Assembly: GCA_000733355.1 (NCBI GenBank)
Contig: JNVV01000011.1
Location: 14,101 to 65,966 of the forward strand
DNA: 51,866 nt
DNA from: Falciphora oryzae
Taxonomy: Eukaryota; Ascomycota; Sordariomycetes; Magnaporthales; Magnaporthaceae
Direction of reading: 5' to 3'
Shown: positions 43,848 through 51,866 of the stretch, piece after piece
Numbering within the stretch: position 1 is the first letter of the stretch
Layout of the letters: every line of letters starts with the position of its first letter
Notes under the pieces: model-generated
Told to the model about the DNA's origin: nothing
The model's database searches: none
Seen by the model: the letters and a program-made list of their open reading frames with translations, nothing else
Made by a program: the position numbers and the translations under genes

Positions 43848-45038
43848 ATGGCAAGACGAGCAACGGCCACGGTGACGTCGCAGCTCGCCAACCCAAGACG
43901 GTCGAGTCGGAAGAGGCCAAGCCAGCCGGGACCACCACTTCCATCGCCGAAAAGGAGAAAGAAGCAGCCGTGTGAGAAACGGGAAGAAACAACGACGGTC
44001 AAACTGGAATCAGCCGCCGAGGGCGATGGGCGACTGGATGTGGTCCACAGTTCGGTGACGGTAAAAGAGCAAATCAACCAGGAATCACCGCTTCAGCAAT
44101 CTCTTTCTTCAGCTGGACAGCTAAAGCGATCGCCACTTTCATCCCTGGATACCACCCTCGCGGCGCGAAAGCTGAAGCTCTACTACGGCGCCGACGGCAC
44201 AAACACAACACCTACCTCCCCGTTCCCAGGCTTCCCCCACCCAACCGCGGCCGAGTGCAAGCTCGCGCACAAGATCCTGGCCTCGCTGCACGGCCCGCGC
44301 GAGCGGCCGACGGTACCACCCGCCGCGGGGCCGTCCGGGCGGGCGGGGTGCGGCGACGCGGCGACGGTTCTGGACGCGCTCGTGCGCACGATCCTGAGCC
44401 AGAACACGACCGACGCCAACTCAGCGCGGGCCAAGCGCGCCATGGACGCCGCGTACGGGGGGCGCCACGACAACTGGGCCGCCGTGGCCGCGGGCGGCGC
44501 CGCGCGGCTCGAGGAAGCGATCCGCTGCGGCGGGCTCGCGGCCGCCAAGAGCCGCGTCGTCATCTCGATCCTGGAGCGCCTGCGCGAGCGGCGGCGGCTA
44601 TCGTCTGGCGGCGGCGGCGGCGTTCAGAAGGAGGAAGAGGGAGGGGAGGAACGGGGGAAAGATGAGAATCACCACTACTCGCTCGAGCACATACGGTCCC
44701 TCCCGACGGCGGACGCGATGCGCGAGCTCCTCTCGTTCCGGGGCGTGGGCCCCAAGACGGCGAGCTGCGTGCTGCTGTTCTGCCTGGGCCGGGACAGCTT
44801 CGCGGTCGACACGCACGTGCACCGCATCGCGGGCCTCCTGGGCTGGCGGCCGGCACGCGCGGACCGCGACGAGACGCACCTACACCTGGACGCGCGCGTG
44901 CCGGACGGGGACAAGTACGGCCTGCACGTCCTCATGGTCACGCACGGCAAGCGGTGCGCCGAGTGCAGGGCGGGAGGAAAGGCGGCGGGCAGGTGTGAAC
45001 TGCGGAGGGCATTTCGGGCCGCGAGGAAGGGCGAGTGA
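43848..45038 (+). CDS. HhH-GPD DNA glycosylase, endonuclease III-like
   Basis: 396 residues from the ATG at 43848 (context AAAGATGG); the frame is open upstream to 43680. The N-terminus is basic and disordered, with a likely nuclear signal (PSPKRRKKQ). The base-excision repair core follows: DALVRTILSQNTTDANSARA, then the helix-hairpin-helix LLSFRGVGPKTASCVLLFC with catalytic Lys303, and FAVDTHVHRIAGLLGW with catalytic Asp321. The Lys-Asp spacing of 18 equals that of E. coli Nth. A low-complexity Gly/Glu insert (about 250-280) interrupts the domain. The iron-sulfur loop of Nth needs four cysteines; here only three are seen in HGKRCAECRAGGKAAGRC, so a cluster is unlikely. It probably removes oxidised pyrimidines or similar lesions; substrate is not inferable. 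Confidence 0.82.
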   Translation: MARRATATVTSQLANPRRSSRKRPSQPGPPLPSPKRRKKQPCEKREETTTVKLESAAEGDGRLDVVHSSVTVKEQINQESPLQQSLSSAGQLKRSPLSSLDTTLAARKLKLYYGADGTNTTPTSPFPGFPHPTAAECKLAHKILASLHGPRERPTVPPAAGPSGRAGCGDAATVLDALVRTILSQNTTDANSARAKRAMDAAYGGRHDNWAAVAAGGAARLEEAIRCGGLAAAKSRVVISILERLRERRRLSSGGGGGVQKEEEGGEERGKDENHHYSLEHIRSLPTADAMRELLSFRGVGPKTASCVLLFCLGRDSFAVDTHVHRIAGLLGWRPARADRDETHLHLDARVPDGDKYGLHVLMVTHGKRCAECRAGGKAAGRCELRRAFRAARKGE

Positions 45039-46122
45039 GGGATGGGGTGAAGTTTGGGGTTTGGCGGTCCGACTTCCTCAAAGAGTGAAGACAAGAAATG
45101 CCATTATGTGCTTGTTTGTTTGGCTATTATCTCGAGGTGCCCTTGGAGATGATAACGCATGATTCCCGCCGCGCGGCTTTGCTCTTTCTCCTGCTCCGGC
45201 CTCCGTCAGCAAGGCACCAGGGACAATAACCAGTCGGGCAAAAGTTCCTCCACAGGCTGGTTTCTGCGGCCAAACATAGAACCCCAAGTGACACGAGGTT
45301 GGCAGGGGATGACCCTGAGAACCGACGCCAAGAAGCACATCCACTCGTTCCGGTGTAGATGACGACGGCGGCCCCGAGCCCCTGTAAGACAAGCATGCAC
45401 CGGTAGCCGTCGCCCACATCGGAACGTACCGACATTGGGACCGCGTCAGCGGCGATATAATTAGAGGTCTCGGGGAGCGATCTACATAGAATCAGGGCCT
45501 CTGATATTCCCACGCGTTCGTCACGAATCGTGGGGAACAGGGTGCAGCTTTGAACCCCCTCATCGCCTCCGCCATGCCAAGCATTCGGCAATCGGCTTAG
45601 CCTCACGGCCCAATGTTTTCCCCAGGCGCTCGCCCTTTTCGCAGTGGCTTGTCAGTGAAACGTGGTGGGGCAAAGGGGATAGAGATTGATGAGCTTGTCG
45701 AGATCTCAGGCCGTAGACCGGGGAGATCTCCGGGACAAGGACACACCCATGTTCACATGCCCATCTCCCCCTCAATTTTTAGACGTCGCGATTTTACCGA
45801 CATTCGGGGATGTCACTCCAGCCACCACGATGACCGGGGAGCGTGAAGCCTTGAATCGCCGAGGCTACTCTGTATAAAATATGCCAAGCAGTGCCCCCTC
45901 TTTTCCCCGGACTGCTGCTCGGCATCACAGTAACCCCATCGCCTTCACGGCATTCCCTCGTTATTGCCATTGGGCCCTTCTCGTCACTGTTCTTTCGTTT
46001 CATTATAGAAGGCTCATGCTCCTCGTTGTACTGGAACCCGGTTCTTGTTCCTTGTCTCTCAACTGAGGTATTTCTCATTTCTTGCTTCTGCCATTTGCTT
46101 CCTTGACCCCTAGCCCACCGCA
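45039..46122. promoter_or_regulatory. Intergenic and promoter region of faeB
   Basis: A TATA box (TATAAA, 45873-45878) lies 250 bases before the ATG at 46123. Two CreA-type SYGGRG words flank it: CCGGGG at 45834-45839 and its reverse, CCCCGG, at 45905-45910. These would fit carbon catabolite repression, common for wall-degrading enzymes, but the motif is short and expected by chance. The first 500 bases show nothing. Confidence 0.4.
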
Positions 46123-47766
46123 ATGCCCAAGATACAGCTTGCTTTGCTTGGAGCAGGCATCCTGGCCACGGCCGGCAACGCGGCCGTTCTCGCCGCGGCC
46201 GTCCCGAACAACATGGCCACCACAGAACAGTTCCAGCAGACGTGTGCCGGCTTCGCCAAGACCATGAAGATCGCCAACAGCACCGTGACATCGGCCGACT
46301 TTGTCCCTGCCGGCACCACCATCAACTTCCCCAACGCCGATCCGACCTGCAACCGGCCCTCGCAGCTGGTCACGGCGCCGCTGTGCCGCGTGCAGGGCAA
46401 CACCTCGACCTCGGCCGACTCGGGCCTCCACTTCGAGGCCTGGCTGCCGCAGAACTGGACCGGCCGCTTCCTGAGCACCGGCAACGGCGGCCTCGGCGGC
46501 TGCATCCAGTACGAGGACGTCGAGTGGGCCGCGTCGCTGGGCTTCGCCGCCGTCGGCACCAACAATGGCCACGACGGCACGTCCGGTGCCGTGCTCTTCA
46601 ACAAGCCCGGCCGGATCGAGGACTACGCCTATCGCGCAATTTTGACCGGCGCCAGGGTGGGTAAGACGGTCACGCAGGACTTCTATGGGCGCGCGCACAC
46701 CAAGAGCTACTACCTCGGCTGCTCGACCGGCGGGCGCCAGGGCATGAAGATGGTGCAGGACTTCCCGGACCTGTTCGACGGCGTGTCCGCGGGCGCGCCG
46801 GCCTTCAACTTCAACAACCTCAACACGTGGAGCGGCCACTTCCTGATCGTGACGGGCACCAACACCAGCGACACCTTTGTCAGCCGCGAGCTCTGGTCCG
46901 TCGTGCACCAGGACATCCTCGACAAGTGCGACGCCCTCGACGGCAGCAAGGACGGCATCCTCGAGGCCCCTGACCTGTGCCGCTACAAGGCCGACGACCT
47001 CCTCTGCGGCGGCGCCAAGAACGCCACGGCCCCCAACTGCTTGACGGACAAGCAGGTCAACACGGTCAACGCCATCTTCAGCGAGATGCGGTCGACCAAC
47101 GGCACGGCCCTGTACCCGCGCATGCAGCCGGGCTCCGAGATCGGCGCCTTCGACACGTCCTACAGCGGCCTGGCGAGCGACAAGTCGGACTGGATCAAGT
47201 ACGTCGTCGTGGCGGACCCCAACTTCGACCTGCACAGGTTCACCCCGGACCTCTGGACCAAGTCGGACGAGCTCAACCCCTTCGACATCCGCTCCTTCAA
47301 GGGCGACATCAGCGCCTTCCGCGACCGCGGCGGCAAACTGCTGCACTACCACGGCACCATGGACCAGGTCATCAGCAGCGACATCAGCCCGCGCTACTAC
47401 GAGGAGGTCTCCAGGGCCCTGGGCTCTGCTCCCGCCAAGCTCGACGAGTTTTACCGCTACTTCCGCATCTCCGGCATGGGCCACTGCAGCGGCGGGCCGG
47501 GCGCGCACTTCATCGGCAACCAGCGCAAGCAGCTCTCGACGGACCCCAGCGCCGTCGACGACAGCGTGCTCATGAGCCTGGTGCGCTGGGTCGAGGAGGG
47601 CAAGGCGCCCGACGTCATCAAGGGCGCCGGCACCGCCGACGGGAAGCTGGGGCCCACCACCTTCACCAGGAACCACTGCCGCTGGCCCCTGATGAACAAG
47701 TTCCAGGGCGGTGAGGCCGGCAACCCGGATTCGTGGAAGTGCGTCTCATACAACGCGACGACGTGA
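46123..47766 (+). CDS. faeB: Feruloyl esterase B, tannase family
   Basis: The gene is intronless, 547 residues. A signal peptide (to about residue 20-26, GNAAVLAAA) leads into the tannase-family fold (PF07519). LPQNWTGRFLSTGNGGLGGC and AAVGTNNGHDG precede the nucleophile Ser201 in GCSTGGRQG. Asp414 in HGTMDQVI and His454 in GMGHCSGG complete the CS-D-HC triad. A DGILEAPDLC segment and the paired cysteines around a calcium-site-like loop (DALDGSKDG) are also typical. Length and order match secreted feruloyl esterases B, which release ferulic, p-coumaric and caffeic acids from plant walls. It is a paralogue of the anchored enzyme at 15.5 kb but carries a conventional signal peptide. Confidence 0.92.
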   Translation: MPKIQLALLGAGILATAGNAAVLAAAVPNNMATTEQFQQTCAGFAKTMKIANSTVTSADFVPAGTTINFPNADPTCNRPSQLVTAPLCRVQGNTSTSADSGLHFEAWLPQNWTGRFLSTGNGGLGGCIQYEDVEWAASLGFAAVGTNNGHDGTSGAVLFNKPGRIEDYAYRAILTGARVGKTVTQDFYGRAHTKSYYLGCSTGGRQGMKMVQDFPDLFDGVSAGAPAFNFNNLNTWSGHFLIVTGTNTSDTFVSRELWSVVHQDILDKCDALDGSKDGILEAPDLCRYKADDLLCGGAKNATAPNCLTDKQVNTVNAIFSEMRSTNGTALYPRMQPGSEIGAFDTSYSGLASDKSDWIKYVVVADPNFDLHRFTPDLWTKSDELNPFDIRSFKGDISAFRDRGGKLLHYHGTMDQVISSDISPRYYEEVSRALGSAPAKLDEFYRYFRISGMGHCSGGPGAHFIGNQRKQLSTDPSAVDDSVLMSLVRWVEEGKAPDVIKGAGTADGKLGPTTFTRNHCRWPLMNKFQGGEAGNPDSWKCVSYNATT

Positions 47767-50019
47767 GAACTGGGACGAAGAGGAGGTGGGGAAATTGTGT
47801 ATTAAAACAAGAATAGAATGTACATAGTGTGCTCTAAAAAACCACAAGACCATCCCCCGGTGTCTGGTTTATGCTTATTTGTTAGCTGGGGTACCTGCCC
47901 ATTAAAGTTCCGTCAGACGCACGTCAGGTCTATAGTTTTCATGCTCGGTTCTAATTTTACCCCTTGAACCGCCCGCTTGCTTCCGGGCTCGGACCCGAAT
48001 TTCGATGCTTCGCAAGCAAGGCCTCGCGCACTGATTATGATAAGCAAGCAGGTCGCCAAACGCAGCCGGCTCCAGCAACACCCCAGTCCCCTATTATACC
48101 TCCAATTTCATCGTGCAGCCATGTCCTAGCGTGCTGCTGATGCAAACGCCGGGGCCTCATCCTCCCACCTATCGCACAAGACCACAGACGAGGACGTGAG
48201 GCAGGCTCCCAGCCCAGTCCGACAGCACGAGTTTGAACTTGCCGAGCCTCGGAAGCCCGCATAGATAAGAACCGAGATGCATGGTGGGCGCGTATAATAT
48301 GACGGGGCCTCCTGTGTCCGGCTTGAACTTGGCGACCGCAGGACCGTCACCCAGGTCCAGCCTGAGCGTCCCGATTACGATTCACCGTCACTTGGACCAC
48401 GCCGATACGAGGCTCAAGGCGCGATCATTGCTCAACAGCGGCAACCATGCTATTTTCGGTTTCTCTTGTCCCGGCATTGCTGGCCGGCATCGCTCTCGCC
48501 CAGGCACCTTGCTTTGGTGACTTTGATTGTATCTCGTCGGCGCGTGGCCGTCTACCAATACGAGCCTCTCGGAAAAAAACCAAGACCCCCCACCCAGGAG
48601 ACTAGAGTGACAGACAGCGTGCGCGCACTCGATCTAGCACCGGGACAGGCGACAGGGAACAAACGCCAAGTGCGACAAGGCGGCCGGTGGCATTACTGGG
48701 TAATAAATGATGACGATTCCCCCATCGGTCAACCTCTAGCCATATTGCTTTCCCCCTCCCGCTAGTTGGATCTGGGTACTCACCCTATCCGGGAAAAAGG
48801 CGGCCCTGACGCTGACACCGGTGGCAACAATAGGAGCTGCAAGGTCGCTGCCGCAGGGGCCAACCCTCCCGCCGCGGCGCCACCGGCCAACCCGGCCGGT
48901 GGTGGCTCCGATGCCCTTTTGGGAGGCCTGACTGGCGCCCGGCCAGGAGCTGGCGCGGGAGCTGACGCTGCTGGTGCTGGCGGTATCATATAATGCCTGG
49001 TTCGGAGAGGCAAAAGCGGGGAGGTGGTTTTGCTGGCGTTCGCGTTTTTGCATGTGCTGGGAGTGCTATTGTGTAGCCCCTGGGGGTAGAGCGAGAAAGG
49101 GGACAAGATAAGGGGTGAAGGGGATGTATCAATTACGCGGGATCTATACTTGCCATCTTTGAGGATGGTGTTCGGCTGCCGCGAAACGATTGGTGGGTCT
49201 CTTTTGGTCCGCCATGGCAAGATGCCCAAGCATGAAGTTCGATATTCCGGCCCCTTGTGCCGAGACAATCATTCCGGGAACAAACACTCACAGGGCCAAA
49301 AACAGGATCTCGGAGCCGAAACAACTGACAAGCGGGCATCCTGAACACTCGACTGACAGACAGACGCCGTCTTTAGAAGAACATTATCTTCAATCAGACA
49401 GACGATGGCAATATCCCAGCCACGTTTTCTGATGTGCATCAGCCTTCTCTCGCGAGCAGACCAATAGCCTGATGTTCGTATTCGACTCCATAGCACGGCT
49501 GCGCGGTTAAAATATCGCCAACCTGCCGCCTTTTCCTGTTGCGGACGACAACTGCACGGTTTGGGCGGTGCCCATATTCGCGATTGGTTTGTCATCTGAA
49601 ATATTGACGGGAGAGGTCCTGAAAATAGCATCAGCGCAACCTGGAAGAAGATGCCCAGTATATGACGATCTTATAGACGGCTGTCCGACTCGTCGGCGTC
49701 GTCGGCAAGAAGAGGCGGCGCGGCCCTCGCAAGGGCCCAATTGACAGATAAATAGTGGCGCCTCAAAGGCCCAAGATCAAGGGTTAGTGTCATGCGGCCG
49801 CCGGCAGCTCCAGCTTCGACTTCTAAGCTGCTTTCGTCTATCAGAAACGAGGTTGCCCTCCTTCGAACGTGACCCAAGCGAGTAAGTGCTGTCCTCCGGG
49901 AGCACGGGGAAAATCACGGGCCCAGATACCGGGGAACCGGAACCAGAACATTCGTTGACATGCTGACACTTGGTGCCCAGCCCCAACCTACAGGACAAGA
50001 ACACCGACAAGGAACCAAG
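47767..50019. other. Intergenic, apart from one doubtful small gene
   Basis: About 2.25 kb. Only the candidate at 48447-48993 looks gene-like. The rest, 47,767-48,446 and 48,994-50,019, shows nothing recognisable on either strand. Confidence 0.45.
48447..48993 (+). CDS. Doubtful small secreted protein
   Basis: The ATG at 48447 begins a good signal peptide (MLFSVSLVPALLAGIALAQA) followed by PCFGDFDC. A GTATCT donor at 48529 can be joined in phase to an acceptor at 48799, giving exons 48447-48528 and 48800-48993 and 91 residues: CGPDADTGGNNRSCK, then an Ala/Gly/Pro-rich tail. The acceptor (GAAAAAG) is pyrimidine-poor, so the model is weak; without splicing the frame stops after 52 residues. 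I do not recognise a family. Confidence 0.3.
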
Positions 50020-50553
50020 ATGCGAAGCGCCGCACTCGTCAGCATGCTCCTCGCGGGCCTCAGCCACGCCATCGTCGTGCCCGACACTCTCGCCGACGGC
50101 GTGTGGGTGTTCGAGCTCGACGGCGCCGGCAACTCTATCGGCGCGCCCGTCCCCGTCACTGCCAGCCTCGCGCAGCGCCAAGAGGTCCCAGCGCCAGCCG
50201 GCAGCCCCCTCGCGGCGCGCCAGCAGGGCCCGCCGCCGCTTCCGAGCCCGCAGGTGCAGTGCAAGGCCGGCTACGTCAACGTGGCCGAGTTCGCGACGGC
50301 CAAGGCGGCCTTCAACGCGCTGTGCGACCAGGCGCAGACGTACCCGGCCAACGTGGGGATCGTGGTGGCGCAGGGGACGGCGCTGGCGTTCATGTGCAGC
50401 TACGGCGGGTCGAACCGGTGCTGGCGGCAGGAGTACGACGAGGCGAGCCTGCTTGTGGATGGCCGGTGCGGGAGCGGCCGCGTCGGGACCGTCCAGGTGC
50501 AGCGCTGGAACAAGAGCTACGGCCGCGCGAACCGCGGGGAGAATATCTGCTGA
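50020..50553 (+). CDS. Small secreted protein with six cysteines
   Basis: The gene is intronless, 177 residues. A signal peptide (residues 1-17, ending LSHA) precedes VVPDTLADGVWVFELDGAGN, a Pro/Gln-rich stretch (about 52-78), then a cysteine-bearing domain from residue 81. Cysteines are at 81, 102, 126, 134, 150 and 177, an even number, as in disulfide-bonded extracellular proteins; the last is the C-terminal residue. Notable strings are KAGYVNVAEFATAKAAFNAL, FMCSYGGSNRCWRQE and QRWNKSYGRANRGENIC. No enzyme motif is seen. Size, secretion and cysteine content fit an effector-like or surface protein, but nothing shows a role. The frame is open upstream to 49960; the ATG at 50020 is chosen because it creates the signal peptide. 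Confidence 0.75.
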   Translation: MRSAALVSMLLAGLSHAIVVPDTLADGVWVFELDGAGNSIGAPVPVTASLAQRQEVPAPAGSPLAARQQGPPPLPSPQVQCKAGYVNVAEFATAKAAFNALCDQAQTYPANVGIVVAQGTALAFMCSYGGSNRCWRQEYDEASLLVDGRCGSGRVGTVQVQRWNKSYGRANRGENIC

Positions 50554-51581
50554 GCTGTGTAGGCTGGATGAATGTCGTGGTTTGTGCGGCAGGCGACGGC
50601 TTTGGCCACCACGTGCTTTGACGGGATTACAACGCGGGCAGAGACGGGTGAACGCACAGCCATGTTTAGGAGGGATAGAGGGAATCAGTAATGGATGCAG
50701 GCTATCGTAGGTACAATTCAGGAAGTTCTATAAGTGACAGCGAAATTGGGTCGGAGAAGACAACAAGGGCGCATAGCGCCGTGCGTGCCGCGCGGCGCGT
50801 GTTTATCGTGGGATCTTGTGTTGTCACCTCAAACGCTAAAATACCTATTCTATTAGGCGGTCTCAATGACCGCCGTGGTTGGGAATTCATAATTCCCTAG
50901 GAAGGAGGGAGTGGCTCATTTGTGGAAAAAGTTTTAGCGCCAAAGAAGGCGGCAGCAGCTGACTAATCGAGGTAAATGAAAGCTTCATCGCATAGCGGGC
51001 CACTGCACCCAAGAACGTCTGCCTGTCTGCTGCGATAGCTTTCTCATTTTGGCATCAACTTGCTCGACACCAGCGATGCCAGTAGCCACATATCCGACGC
51101 ATAACGATTACTGACGACGATCTATCGACTTTGGTTTGGCCGGCCTAAGAAAGGTCCCGTCGCCCACAGCGAGCAGTTCGTCCGAAGCTGGGCAGCCTGA
51201 GAGGTCAGTGTCATGTTGCTAGGCGGCCTGGGTAGGAGACTTCGTGCTGGGCTACTGTGATTGCTCCCCTGGCGGCGTCGGACGACATCAATATGGGTTC
51301 CGTGCAAGTTGGACCTTCGCCCATGACACTTCCAGGTGCCTGGGCTAGACTTGACGCTTTTTGCGAACAAGTCGGCCGAAAAATCACCCACTTGAACTTG
51401 ACGGTAGATGCCCTCAGCTAGGCACTACGAGTCTGAGGGAAGGTTCTGCCGTTGCCTTCAACGGCGCTGACGACGGAGACGACGATCGCAGCCGTGGTCG
51501 TAACGGCACGACTGGGTACGATGGTTGGAGGACCGCAGCATGAAGAACATAGCAAATTTTATTACAAAAAGGCCGTCACTG
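50554..51581. other. Intergenic, no gene recognised
   Basis: About 1 kb between the ends of the six-cysteine protein gene (+) and the edge gene (-). Nothing is recognised. Confidence 0.5.
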
Positions 51582-51866
51582 CTACCTCTTTTTCGCCCTG
51601 ACAAGCATCCCCACATGCATGCTGGTCCTGCTCTGCGCCGACCGCCTCGCGGCCTCCTTGTGCACCGGCAGCGGCGGCAGCTGCTTGAGCTGGGACGTGC
51701 CGCCGCCCTCGAGCCTGGACGACGCCGTCGTGGGGCGGCTGATGGCTGAGTCGAGCGCGTCGAGCTCCGTGGGCATGGGCGGCATGGGCGGCATGCTCAG
51801 GTGGTGGTGCGACCTGCGGGTGCTTCCGTCGTCCACGATCAGGCCGTCCGACCCGGGCGCCGGCGC
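51582..51866 (-). CDS. C-terminal end of a gene cut by the window edge
   Basis: The last about 94 residues of a minus-strand protein whose start lies beyond 51,866. They are low in complexity: histidine and Pro-Met repeats (HHHLSMPPMPPMP), then QLKQLPPLPVHKEAARRS and a basic end, LVRAKKR. Such tails are common at the cytosolic end of fungal membrane proteins and in disordered regulators; no family can be assigned. Confidence 0.45.
   Translation of the reverse strand, partial: APAPGSDGLIVDDGSTRRSHHHLSMPPMPPMPTELDALDSAISRPTTASSRLEGGGTSQLKQLPPLPVHKEAARRSAQSRTSMHVGMLVRAKKR

Noticed and set aside
46075..47676. 533-residue open frame antisense to faeB
   Set aside because: It arises from the GC-rich codon use of the sense gene; the sense strand has the signal peptide and full catalytic triad.
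15489..47766. Secondary-metabolite gene cluster
   Set aside because: No polyketide synthase, peptide synthetase, terpene cyclase or tailoring enzymes are present; the secreted hydrolases do not form such a cluster.

Overview
The window comes from a filamentous ascomycete (Pezizomycotina, most likely Sordariomycetes). The evidence is short 50-100 bp GT-AG introns, GC-rich third codon positions, long untranslated-looking gaps, and gene families restricted to or typical of this group: an Egh16-like surface protein, a Clr5-domain protein, a PTH11-like rhodopsin-domain membrane protein, a cutinase and tannase-family feruloyl esterases. No tRNA, rRNA or CRISPR was found. All function calls come from reading motifs; no database search was run.

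Layout. 1-1.9 kb is an AT-rich transposon graveyard: a fragment of a Tc1/IS630-like transposase (+), then a broken, intron-containing Helitron helicase-like gene (-). 1.9-4.7 kb is empty. 4.7-5.7 kb is an Egh16-like secreted protein (+). 6.0-7.9 kb is a CorA-like membrane protein (-) with a probable GC-AG intron. 8.8-9.7 kb is a decayed secreted HNH (DUF1524-type) nuclease (-). 11.1-12.7 kb is a C2H2-like zinc-finger regulator (-). 15.5-21.8 kb holds three consecutive minus-strand genes: a membrane-anchored tannase-family esterase, a secreted CE1-type feruloyl esterase, and an anion:cation symporter (Dal5/allantoate permease type) of the MFS. 23.5-30.6 kb is the housekeeping core: SWR1 chromatin remodeller (-) divergent from the complex I subunit NDUFB8/ASHI (+). 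31.6-38.5 kb has three plus-strand genes: two conserved fungal proteins of unknown function and a Clr5-domain protein. 39-40.8 kb is a probably broken PTH11-like receptor. 41.1-41.9 kb is a cutinase (-), 43.8-45.0 kb an endonuclease III-like DNA glycosylase (+), 46.1-47.8 kb a classical secreted feruloyl esterase B (+), about 48.4-49.0 kb a doubtful small secreted protein, and 50.0-50.6 kb a six-cysteine small secreted protein (+). The right edge cuts a minus-strand gene.

How the genes fit together. Four of the genes encode ester hydrolases acting outside the cell (two tannase-family, one CE1, one cutinase), with further secreted or surface proteins among them. This fits a plant-associated or litter-degrading fungus. 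The most testable idea is that the 15.5-21.8 kb trio releases phenolic acids from plant wall esters, one enzyme being tethered at the cell surface, and imports the released acid through the adjacent symporter. That is inference from gene order and family, not proof. The other standout points are a mature N-terminal histidine in the Egh16-like protein and a secreted nuclease dying by two frameshifts, a stop and loss of its catalytic motif.
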